A DNA stretch of 64,000 bases from Coriobacteriaceae bacterium (GTDB lineage Bacteria; Actinomycetota; Coriobacteriia; Coriobacteriales; Coriobacteriaceae), in NCBI GenBank assembly GCA_025757745.1, contig CP107217.1, forward strand, positions 372,001 through 436,000, read 5' to 3'. Position 1 is the first letter of the stretch, and every line of letters begins with the position of its first letter. Of this stretch, positions 25,303-32,420 are shown piece after piece. The position numbers were made by a program, and so were the translations under genes. A model generated the notes under the pieces. It saw only the letters and a list, made by a program, of their open reading frames with translations. It had not been told where the DNA came from and did not search any database.

Positions 25303-25330
25303 GTGTTACGAATCTGACATTACGTAACAC
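25303..25330. promoter_or_regulatory. NikR-like operator GTGTTACG-N12-CGTAACAC
   Basis: A perfect 8-bp inverted repeat with 12-bp spacer covers the expected transcription start of the metal-transporter operon. The GTGTTAC-N14-GTAACAC form resembles predicted NikR sites of some anaerobes. If right, the operon imports nickel and is repressed when nickel is plentiful. No nikR gene lies in this window. Confidence 0.6.
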
Positions 25331-25387
25331 TGACAAGGTGATTTTAGCGGCGTTGCAATTCCGCGCGCCGATAACCGGGAGGCGTAT

Positions 25388-26446
25388 ATGCACATTCCAG
25401 ACAACTACCTGTCCCCGCAGACCGATGCCGTCATGGCGGTGGCGATGGTGCCCGTATGGGTTCACTGCATCAAAAAGGTGCGCGCCACGCTCGATCGCGA
25501 GCATATGGCGTTCCTGGGCATCTGCGCCGCATTCTCCTTCTTGCTCATGATGTTCAACGTGCCGCTGCCCGGCGGTACCACGGGTCACGCCGTTGGCGGC
25601 GCGCTCATCGCGCTGCTGCTTGGCCCCGAGGCCGCTGCCATTGCCGTCTCGGTCGCGCTAGCGCTGCAGGCGCTGCTATTTGGCGACGGCGGCGTTCTGT
25701 CGTTTGGCGCCAACTGCTTTAACATGGCCTTTGTGCTGCCGTTTGTCGCTGCTATCGTGTTTCGTGCGCTCAACAGCCGTCTGCACGACAAGAGCTGGGG
25801 CACCTCGGTTTCTGCCATCGTAAGCGGCTGGGTCGGCCTGTGCCTGGCGGCCCTGTGCGCGGCAATCGAGTTCGGTATTCAGCCGATGCTCTTCACGAAT
25901 GCTTCGGGCGCTCCGCTGTACTGCCCCTTCCCGCTGTCCGTGGCTATTCCTGCCATGTTGATCCCGCATATGCTGGTTGCCGGCGTGATCGAGGGCGTGG
26001 CGACGGCCGCCATCTACGGCTTTATCAAGAAGACGGCGCCGAGCATTATCGTCGGGCCCGGGGCCATCGATGGCCAGCTTGCTGCCGAGGGCGCTGCTGT
26101 CAAGAAGACCTCGCTGGTTCCCACGCTCATTTTGGTCGCCGTGCTCGTGGTGGCCACGCCGCTGGGATTGCTTGCCACCGGTGACGCCTGGGGTGAGTGG
26201 GACGCCGAGGGCGCCGCAACTGCCGTTCAGGAGGCTGGCGACGACAGCCTGCAGGCTTCGGTCGGCCTCGATACTCCGACCTTTGCCGACGCGCTGCCCA
26301 CGGGTGATTACCTGCAGGCCTATTCCGAGGAACAGGGCCTTGGCTTTGCCGGCCAGGCTGCCATGTATATCCTTTCCGGTGTGATTGGCGTGGCGGTGCT
26401 CACCATCGCATTCCGCCTGATTTCGCTGACGGTTAAGGAAAGCTGA
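25388..26446 (+). CDS. ECF nickel/cobalt transporter substrate-binding permease (NikM/CbiM family), 352 aa
   Basis: The mature N-terminus MHIPDNYLSP carries the His2 and N-terminal metal-binding arrangement of CbiM/NikM, whose free amino terminus inserts into the membrane to bind Ni2+ or Co2+. Six to seven membrane helices fill residues 15-260. A C-terminal extension (from about 255) has LLATGDAWGEWD, a periplasmic loop and one last helix, as in fused NikM-NikN proteins. It is followed by the T component and ATPase in the same operon. The NikR-like operator upstream favours nickel over cobalt; sequence alone does not settle it. Confidence 0.85.
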   Translation: MHIPDNYLSPQTDAVMAVAMVPVWVHCIKKVRATLDREHMAFLGICAAFSFLLMMFNVPLPGGTTGHAVGGALIALLLGPEAAAIAVSVALALQALLFGDGGVLSFGANCFNMAFVLPFVAAIVFRALNSRLHDKSWGTSVSAIVSGWVGLCLAALCAAIEFGIQPMLFTNASGAPLYCPFPLSVAIPAMLIPHMLVAGVIEGVATAAIYGFIKKTAPSIIVGPGAIDGQLAAEGAAVKKTSLVPTLILVAVLVVATPLGLLATGDAWGEWDAEGAATAVQEAGDDSLQASVGLDTPTFADALPTGDYLQAYSEEQGLGFAGQAAMYILSGVIGVAVLTIAFRLISLTVKES

Positions 26447-26450
26447 GCGC

Positions 26451-27287
26451 ATGCAAATGGTCGAGCTGCCTAGCTGGCTTGCGGCCGAGGAGCGATACGA
26501 GCCCGCGGGGGCTCGGCATCGTGTGATGCAAAAGAATGTCCTGCACCTGGCGAGCCTGCTTGAGCGGGTTCGCCTGGGTGGAGGTGCGCACGAGGGCGGG
26601 TCGATGGTCGACCGCGCCCTTTCTTGCGTTTCGGCTCCGGTGCGTCTGGTGGGGATGTTCGTTTGCGTCCTGTGCGTGTGTCTGACGCAAAGCCCGCTGT
26701 ACCTCATGTTGATGGCGGCTATCGTGTTGGTGCTCGTTGCCGTACGCCCCGTACGCGGGCTGCGGGCAACCTTTGTGCCGGCGCTTGGCGCTGCGGGGCT
26801 CGCGGTGGTTCTGGCACTGCCTGCCCTGCTGCTGGGCGCGTCTGCCACGGGCGCCATGCTCAAGATCGCGCTCAAGACGTTTATTAATGTGTCGCTGGTG
26901 CTGGGTGTTTCGTGGACGCTCACCTGGAGCCGCATGTCGGCGGCGCTCAAAATGCTGCACCTGCCCGATGAGGTTATCTTTACGTTTGATATGGCACTCA
27001 AGCATATCGAGGTGCTGGGACGCACGGCGCACGATCTGTGCGAATCAGTCATGCTGCGCAGCGTCGGTTCCGCGCCTGCGGGTTTTTCGCGCACCGATTC
27101 GCTGGCGGGTATCATGGGCATGACGTTTATCAAGGCGATGGAATGCAGCCGCGCGATGGACGAGGCCATGCTCTGCCGCGGCTTTGCCGGTGCGTACCCG
27201 GCCCCCGCGCGTAGCGGCTTTGGCTGGCGCGATGCCGTTTACGCGGCCGTTGTGGCTCTGCTCGCCGTATTGTGCGCGGTGCTGTAG
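26451..27287 (+). CDS. ECF transporter T component (CbiQ/NikQ family), 278 aa
   Basis: Starts 4 bp after the permease stop. Membrane helices at about 65-125 and 255-275 flank a cytoplasmic region with the coupling helices. The family's Ala-x-x-x-Arg-Gly coupling motif is visible as AMDEAMLCRGF (about 232-242). It connects the substrate-binding permease with the ATPase. An unusually long polar lead of about 55 residues precedes the first helix. Confidence 0.85.
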   Translation: MQMVELPSWLAAEERYEPAGARHRVMQKNVLHLASLLERVRLGGGAHEGGSMVDRALSCVSAPVRLVGMFVCVLCVCLTQSPLYLMLMAAIVLVLVAVRPVRGLRATFVPALGAAGLAVVLALPALLLGASATGAMLKIALKTFINVSLVLGVSWTLTWSRMSAALKMLHLPDEVIFTFDMALKHIEVLGRTAHDLCESVMLRSVGSAPAGFSRTDSLAGIMGMTFIKAMECSRAMDEAMLCRGFAGAYPAPARSGFGWRDAVYAAVVALLAVLCAVL

Positions 27288-27331
27288 CGCGGGCGGTCGA
27301 ACCGTCGATGTGAGTAGGGAAGGGCGACGTT

Positions 27332-28102
27332 TTGACAAACGATACAAATGGCGCGATGGGCGCGAGCGGTGCTGCTGGCGTCGAAACAACGCCGCTCATC
27401 GAGTTTCATGACGTGGTGTTTTCCTATGCGGGCCATACGGTGGTCGACGGCGTTTCGCTGCAGGTGGACCGTGGAGAGCTCGTTGCCCTGCTAGGTCCCA
27501 ACGGCTGCGGCAAGACGACGATCATGCGCCTTATTAACGGCCTTGAGCTCGCGGACGCGGGTGCGTACCTGTTCGACGGGCATGCGGTCGATGCGGCATA
27601 TCTCAAGGATTCCGCGACGGCCCAGCGGTTCCATCAATGCGTGGGCTTTGTGTTCCAAAACGCCGATGCGCAGCTCTTTTGCGCTACGGTGGGCGAGGAG
27701 GTCGCGTTTGGCCCGGCTCAAATGGGACTGCCGGCAGACGAGCTCGAGCGCCGCGTGCGCGATGCCATGGAGCTGTTCCAGGTTGCCGATCTTGCCGACG
27801 TCTCTCCCTATCAGCTCTCGGGCGGGCAAAAGAAGCGCGTTGCGCTGGCTGCGGTGGTGTCGATGAACCCGGATATCCTGGTGCTCGACGAGCCTACCAA
27901 CGGACTTGACGAGGACTCGTGCGACATCGTGGTCAACTTTCTACTGGCCTATGTTGCTGCCGGCAAGACGGTCTTGATGAGCACACATCATCAGGATTTG
28001 GTGCGGCGCCTGGGTGCCCGCGCCATCTATATCGATCGATATCACCATGTGGTCGAGGCGCCGGTGTCGTCGTATGGAACCGAGAGCGGCGCTGCGGAAT
28101 AG
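27332..28102 (+). CDS. ECF transporter ATP-binding protein (CbiO/NikO family), 256 aa
   Basis: ABC ATPase with Walker A GPNGCGKTT (about 54-62), Q-loop in FQNADAQLF, signature LSGGQKKR (about 164-171), Walker B ILVLDEP and the H-loop in MSTHHQD. It powers uptake with the two preceding membrane proteins; a single ATPase gene implies a homodimer. Start is taken as TTG 27332 after a GGAAGGG site; ATG 27356 in frame is possible and still upstream of the conserved domain. Confidence 0.92.
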   Translation: MTNDTNGAMGASGAAGVETTPLIEFHDVVFSYAGHTVVDGVSLQVDRGELVALLGPNGCGKTTIMRLINGLELADAGAYLFDGHAVDAAYLKDSATAQRFHQCVGFVFQNADAQLFCATVGEEVAFGPAQMGLPADELERRVRDAMELFQVADLADVSPYQLSGGQKKRVALAAVVSMNPDILVLDEPTNGLDEDSCDIVVNFLLAYVAAGKTVLMSTHHQDLVRRLGARAIYIDRYHHVVEAPVSSYGTESGAAE

Positions 28103-28181
28103 TTGCTGCGTAGAGCGTGCGTAGCCGCCCGCGCGGCTTTGCCGTGATGGTATAGTTATCCAGGTTTTTATGGGGGTGGCT

Positions 28182-29030
28182 ATGCCAAGCTGGAACATTC
28201 ATATCGCTCAGACGGAGCGTTTGCTGGAGCGCAGCGGTGCGCTTGCCAATAGCGTGCGCGACCGCAATGCCTTTTTGTTTGGCTGCGTGGTTCCGGATAT
28301 CTTCGTGGGCTATATGGTCCCTGGCATCGCTGATCCCATTCCGTATCGCATTACGCACTTTGCAAAGCCCGAGCCTATCCCTAAGCCTCGTGAGCATGAG
28401 TTCTGGGATACCTATGTGGCGCCGCTGCTTAAAGGCGCACCCGCGGGCGAACCTGCTGAGGCCACCTCGATTGTCGAGGAACGCGAGCGACTCAATCGGG
28501 TGCATTATCCCCAACGTTACAAGGACGCCGAGCCGGTTGCCGGTCCCGGCGCCTGTGAGTTTTCGCTCGCGCCCGATGACGTGGCGCAGTCGCTGCTCGA
28601 TCTGACGCTGGGCGTTTGGTCTCACCTTGTGGCCGATACTGTGTGGAATACCCGCGTGAACCAGTACCTGGAGGCGCACGGCGGCAAGCCGTGCGAGGAA
28701 TTCCGCATTAAAAAGCAAGGCGACTTTGACTGGTTTGGCAAGACGCTCAGCATTGTTTCGATTCCGCGCGCGACCGATCGCCTCTATACTGCGGCGACGC
28801 GTTTTGGTCAGTATCCCATCCATAAGGAGTATGTGCTCAAGACCATCGGCGTTATGCACGAGATTGTACGCGAAAACCCCGGCGAGCCCGATCATCCGCC
28901 GTATCGCTTGCTAACCGAGGAGTTTTTCGATGCAACGTTTACCGAGGTCGTCGAGCTAACCGAGGCGGGTTTTGCCGCCCGTGTCGAATCGCCCGATGTG
29001 TCTGCGCTGCCCCTGATTGCTAGCTGCTAG
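28182..29030 (+). CDS. Zinc-dependent phospholipase C-like protein, 282 aa
   Basis: The N-terminus MPSWNIHI, a Phe-Leu-Phe-Gly-x-x-x-Pro-Asp segment and the later LGVWSHLVADTVWN fit the zinc-dependent phospholipase C superfamily fold, in which Trp1, His and Asp residues bind zinc. Unlike secreted PLCs it has no signal peptide, so it is probably a cytoplasmic member of unknown substrate. ATG 28182 follows GGGGGTGG; the ATG 12 bp upstream lacks a site. Its stop shares CTAG with the convergent gene at 29027. Confidence 0.7.
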   Translation: MPSWNIHIAQTERLLERSGALANSVRDRNAFLFGCVVPDIFVGYMVPGIADPIPYRITHFAKPEPIPKPREHEFWDTYVAPLLKGAPAGEPAEATSIVEERERLNRVHYPQRYKDAEPVAGPGACEFSLAPDDVAQSLLDLTLGVWSHLVADTVWNTRVNQYLEAHGGKPCEEFRIKKQGDFDWFGKTLSIVSIPRATDRLYTAATRFGQYPIHKEYVLKTIGVMHEIVRENPGEPDHPPYRLLTEEFFDATFTEVVELTEAGFAARVESPDVSALPLIASC

Positions 29031-30100
29031 CTGGCCGGCCCGGCAGTGAATAGCTCAACCCAATCGACAAGTAGCTCTTGCCGCAGGGCATCTTCGGCAG
29101 TGCGCTCCTGTTTAGTCTTTGGGGTGTAGGGAAGCCCAGCCTTTTTATGGATGAGCTCGGCTATGTGGTTGAAGCTCTTCTTCTCCTTGATCTGGTCATA
29201 GGTAATTTGGATGACGTCGTAGCCCATGCTTGTGAGTGCGGTGGCGCGCTCGGCATCGGAGAGGCTCGCGGCTTCGCTGTCGTGGGCGGAGCGGCCTTGG
29301 CATTCAAGGATGACGCCCATGCTGTCGGTGGCGCTTTCGATGAGGATATCGGCGTAGCAGCAGGTTTTGTCATACAGCGAACGCGCGGCTTCGCTGAGCG
29401 GGATGCGCGCGTTATTGGTGATGTCGATGCCCAGACCGCCCTCATCGCGGGGGAGCGAGATGAGAATTGACGTCTGGACTTCAAAGGGCGAGGCGGTCTG
29501 TCCTGTCATGCGTTCGGCGGCCCAGCGGAGCTGCTTAACGCCGCGCAGGCCTGCGGCCTGCTTGGCGAACGCGGCGATATCCGCTGCGGTAAGAAGCGGC
29601 GTGCGCTTCCACAAGTTGGTGTCATTGCCCTTGGTGTCGTTAGCTCGCTCCCAGCCGCAGCTGGGCGGAATGAGCTTAAGCGAAATAGCTTCATCGAGTT
29701 GTTGTTGCGTTCGCTCGCAGGGCTTAAACACTGCAAAGGAGCCGCACATCTCGTAGCAAGCCATGAGTAACTGGCTGCGTGAGACCTGCGTGGCAAGGCT
29801 GAGCAGCGTGAACTCCGGTGAAGTGACATCAAACCCATGCTCAGTCTGCCTAAACGACCCAGGAGGCGGCTCTTGGGTTAGCAGACGGCTATGAAATAGC
29901 TTTCCGTTCGCGCGCTGTTTTCTTTCGCCCACGAATCTCCAAACTGGTGTGCCGAGCAAGTCTTTAAATACTGGTTGTTTTGAGTAGTGTACCAAGCGAT
30001 GGTCATGGTCGGGCGGCAGGATTGCCGGATAGAGTCCCAGTATCTGGGGCGGGATGCGATAGTACTGAAAAGCCGTGGGTCCGCAGGCAAGAAATGACAT
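29027..30100 (-). CDS. Orphan protein with nuclease-like C-terminus, 357 aa
   Basis: The middle has SPEFTLLSLATQV followed by ACYEMCG, a segment I associate with a Coriobacteriia-enriched family of unknown function. The C-terminal third (about 235-320) has an Asp-Ile-Leu-Ile strand, then a Val-Ile-Leu-Glu-Cys-Gln strand and later an Arg plus Asp-Val-Ile-Gln-Ile-Thr, resembling the D...ExK-like core of DUF559/VSR-type nucleases (with Gln for Lys). It may be a DNA-acting or toxin-like protein. No partner gene is adjacent: a mobile-looking repeat lies upstream, and the gene downstream is convergent. Function is not established. Confidence 0.55.
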   Translation of the reverse strand: MSFLACGPTAFQYYRIPPQILGLYPAILPPDHDHRLVHYSKQPVFKDLLGTPVWRFVGERKQRANGKLFHSRLLTQEPPPGSFRQTEHGFDVTSPEFTLLSLATQVSRSQLLMACYEMCGSFAVFKPCERTQQQLDEAISLKLIPPSCGWERANDTKGNDTNLWKRTPLLTAADIAAFAKQAAGLRGVKQLRWAAERMTGQTASPFEVQTSILISLPRDEGGLGIDITNNARIPLSEAARSLYDKTCCYADILIESATDSMGVILECQGRSAHDSEAASLSDAERATALTSMGYDVIQITYDQIKEKKSFNHIAELIHKKAGLPYTPKTKQERTAEDALRQELLVDWVELFTAGPAS

Positions 30101-30146
30101 GGCGATCCGATCGTTTGAGCGTAGTTTGGGCTAGAAAAGCTATCGG

Positions 30147-30276
30147 TTTCGGAAGTGCGGGGAAAAAGACAAACAGGCAAACCACAAGCGGTATTTGAGC
30201 GAACTTTATCAGGGGTTTTGTTGAAATAAAAGGGCTTGTACTCGGAGGTAAGCAATTTTTCCCCGCACTTCCGAAA
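30147..30276. repeat. MITE-like element with 21-bp perfect terminal inverted repeats
   Basis: Arms 30147-30167 and 30256-30276 are perfect reverse complements (core GGAAGTGCGGGGAAAAA), enclosing 88 bp without ORF. The interior is AT-richer than the neighbourhood. Size and long inverted ends suggest a non-autonomous mobile element or a large stem-loop. It lies 47 bp upstream of the orphan nuclease-like gene. The remaining sequence from 30277 to 30455 shows no gene. Confidence 0.55.
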
Positions 30277-30455
30277 ACCAGGTCGATCTGGCTCTTGCTA
30301 AAACGATTTATTAGCGTCGGTTAAGGTGTGGGTTTGCCACCGGGCGAACACTTTTAGCGCTTGGGACTTTATTCATTGGGCCTCGAAGGGTGGATTTCGC
30401 ACTTTTGGTAAAGAAATGAGTGCGTGTTTTGCTGTGCGCCGGCATTGGCATAGAA

Positions 30456-30490
30456 AAAGGGCCCGGAAGGCTTTGCCTTCCGGGCCCTTT
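30456..30490 (-). terminator. pyk terminator (16-bp perfect stem)
   Basis: AAAGGGCCCGGAAGGC (30456-30471) pairs perfectly with GCCTTCCGGGCCCTTT (30475-30490); on the minus strand a T-run follows. A textbook intrinsic terminator 29 bp past the pyk stop. Confidence 0.85.
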
Positions 30491-30518
30491 GCAATGCAAG
30501 TGTGCTTGCAAGTACGAC

Positions 30519-31979
30519 TTAGCGCACCTGAGCGACGTAAGCGACGTTGGTCGAGGAGACCTTGTCCTCGAGCTGGACGCTCATGCGGGGATCGCCAGCG
30601 GTAGCGACGGTCAGGTCTCCGGCCTCGACGTAGCCGAGCTCCTTAGCGGTCTCGATCGCCTTGACGATCGTGCCGTTGACGGTGCCCTGGGTAATCTCGG
30701 CCTGGTGCGGGATAACGCCCCAGTACATGATCATCTGCTGGACGGCCCACTCGTGGCGGGAGAACGCGCAGATCGGCATGTTGGGACGGAAGTGCGAGAT
30801 CAGGCGAGCGGTGCGGCCGGTGGTCGTCGGCACGGTGATGCACTTGGCGCCAACGGTGGTAGCCATGTTCACAGCGGACATACCCACAACGTTGTTGACA
30901 ACACGGGTGCCGTGGGCATCGGCCGGAACCTCGAGCGGAGCGTGAGCCGGGAGGTACTTTTCGGTCTCGAGAGCAATGCTGGCCTGCATCTTAACGGCCT
31001 CGACCGGGTACTTACCGGCAGCGGACTCGCCAGAGAGCATAACGGCGTCGGTGCCGTCGTAGATGGCGTTAGCAACGTCGGCAACCTCGGCGCGCGTCGG
31101 GCGCGGGTTCTGCTGCATGGAGTCGAGCATCTGCGTAGCGGTGATAACGGGCTTGTAGGCCGCGTTGCACTTGGCGATGATCTCCTTCTGGATGTGGGGA
31201 ACGAGCTCGGGCTTGATCTCGATGCCCAGGTCGCCACGGGCAACCATGATGCCGTCGGAAGCCTCGAGGATCTCGTCGAAGTTCTCGACGCCCAGGGCGC
31301 ACTCGATCTTCGGGAAGATCGTCACGTGCTCGCCACCGTTCTCGCGGCAAAGCTCGCGGATGCCGCGGACGGACTCGCCGTCACGGATGAAGGAAGCGGC
31401 GATGTAGTCGATGTTCTCGGTCAGGCCAAAGAGGATGTCCTGACGATCGCGCTCGGTGATAGCGGGCAGCGAGATGTTGACGTTGGGCATGTTGACGCCC
31501 TTGCGCTCGCCGATCAGGCCGTCGTTCTTGACGACGCAGGTCATGTCCTGGCCGTCGACGGACTCGACCTCGAGGGCAACCAGGCCGTCATCGATCAGGA
31601 TGAGGGAGCCCTTCTCGACCTCGGAGGGCAGAGCCAGGTAGTCGAGGGAGATGTGCTCAGAGGTGCCGTGGAAATCCTCGGACGTGGGCTGAGCGGTGAC
31701 GACGATCTTGTCGCCGGTCTTGACGGCAACCTTCTTGCCATCGACCAGAAGGCCGGTGCGGACCTCGGGGCCCTTGGTGTCGAGCAGGATGCCGACGGGC
31801 ATACCGAGCTCCTTGGAAATACGACGGACGCGCTCGATGCGACCGTGGTGCTCGTCGTAGGAGCCGTGCGAGAAGTTAAAACGGGCGACGTTCATGCCCG
31901 CCTTGATCATCTCGCGGATGGTCTCGTCGCTATCGCAGGCGGGACCCATGGTGCATACAATCTTAGTGCGCTTGTACAT
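30519..31979 (-). CDS. pyk: Pyruvate kinase, 486 aa
   Basis: Last step of glycolysis: phosphoenolpyruvate plus ADP to pyruvate plus ATP. N-terminal KRTKIVCTMGPA, NFSHG, the catalytic-lysine signature region KIECALGVENFDEI, and MVARGDLGIEI are all visible, as is the C-terminal regulatory domain with TTTGRTARLISHFRP. Length is normal, without the extra C-terminal PEP-utiliser domain found in some Bacilli. ATG 31979 follows an AGATGGAGG site on the minus strand. Confidence 0.96.
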   Translation of the reverse strand: MYKRTKIVCTMGPACDSDETIREMIKAGMNVARFNFSHGSYDEHHGRIERVRRISKELGMPVGILLDTKGPEVRTGLLVDGKKVAVKTGDKIVVTAQPTSEDFHGTSEHISLDYLALPSEVEKGSLILIDDGLVALEVESVDGQDMTCVVKNDGLIGERKGVNMPNVNISLPAITERDRQDILFGLTENIDYIAASFIRDGESVRGIRELCRENGGEHVTIFPKIECALGVENFDEILEASDGIMVARGDLGIEIKPELVPHIQKEIIAKCNAAYKPVITATQMLDSMQQNPRPTRAEVADVANAIYDGTDAVMLSGESAAGKYPVEAVKMQASIALETEKYLPAHAPLEVPADAHGTRVVNNVVGMSAVNMATTVGAKCITVPTTTGRTARLISHFRPNMPICAFSRHEWAVQQMIMYWGVIPHQAEITQGTVNGTIVKAIETAKELGYVEAGDLTVATAGDPRMSVQLEDKVSSTNVAYVAQVR

Positions 31980-32316
31980 TCAGACCTCCATCTGACATCG
32001 TCTTGCGCTGATAGATAAACCATAAGAAATAAAACTGAGTTGATTATAACGAAATGGCGACCGAATACCCCAAAAAATCGACCGTATGCCGAATTAGAAG
32101 TTCATTTTTTGCGGAAAAACGGTATATGCAAAAACTTTACCAACCGTTCTAACCGCTGCTATCTGGGCGATATTTCAATTTGATGATGCGCCGAAGAAAA
32201 AACGTTTTATCAATGTTGAGCATCACACGGCCTGCACCGTTGCTTATGGACCATATTTCCAAATGGATTGTTTTGGCTAGACGCGTTGCTTTGGGGTACC
32301 ATAGCTCCACTATCAA
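31980..32316. other. Divergent intergenic region, pyk / P-type ATPase
   Basis: About 340 bp with no ORF. AT-rich tracts near 32030-32110 probably hold the divergent pyk promoter. I see no transcription-factor palindrome that I would name. The part nearest the ATPase gene is described separately. Confidence 0.4.
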
Positions 32317-32413
32317 CTGCCGCTCAGCACGGCAGCCTTGATGAGCCCTTGCCCTTCTCCTGGGAATTATGATCGGGCATCAATCTGCTGAGTGGCCCGA
32401 ATCCCAGGAGGGG
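32317..32413 (+). promoter_or_regulatory. Structured 5' leader sequestering the ATPase ribosome site
   Basis: Hairpin 1: CTGCCG (32317-32322) with CGGCAG (32330-32335). Hairpin 2: CTCCTGGGA (32357-32365) with TCCCAGGAG (32402-32410), enclosing TCGGGC/GCCCGA (32373-32378, 32395-32400) with an asymmetric internal loop ATTATGA. The right arm contains the AGGAGGGG ribosome site for ATG 32421, so folding would block translation. This could be a metal- or ion-responsive switch. It lacks the GGGGAGTAG consensus of the Mn2+ (yybP-ykoY) riboswitch. Confidence 0.5.
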
Positions 32414-32420
32414 ACTCTAT

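Noticed and set aside
25143..25387. Cobalamin riboswitch before the CbiM/NikM-type gene
   Set aside because: No B12-box-like segment seen; a protein-operator palindrome is present instead.
30420..32018. Plus-strand open frame of 532 codons opposite pyk
   Set aside because: Antisense of a clear pyruvate kinase; repetitive Asp/Leu/Val composition.
32317..32413. Mn2+ (yybP-ykoY) riboswitch before the P-type ATPase
   Set aside because: The conserved GGGGAGTAG and CTACC loops are absent; only a generic ribosome-site hairpin can be supported.
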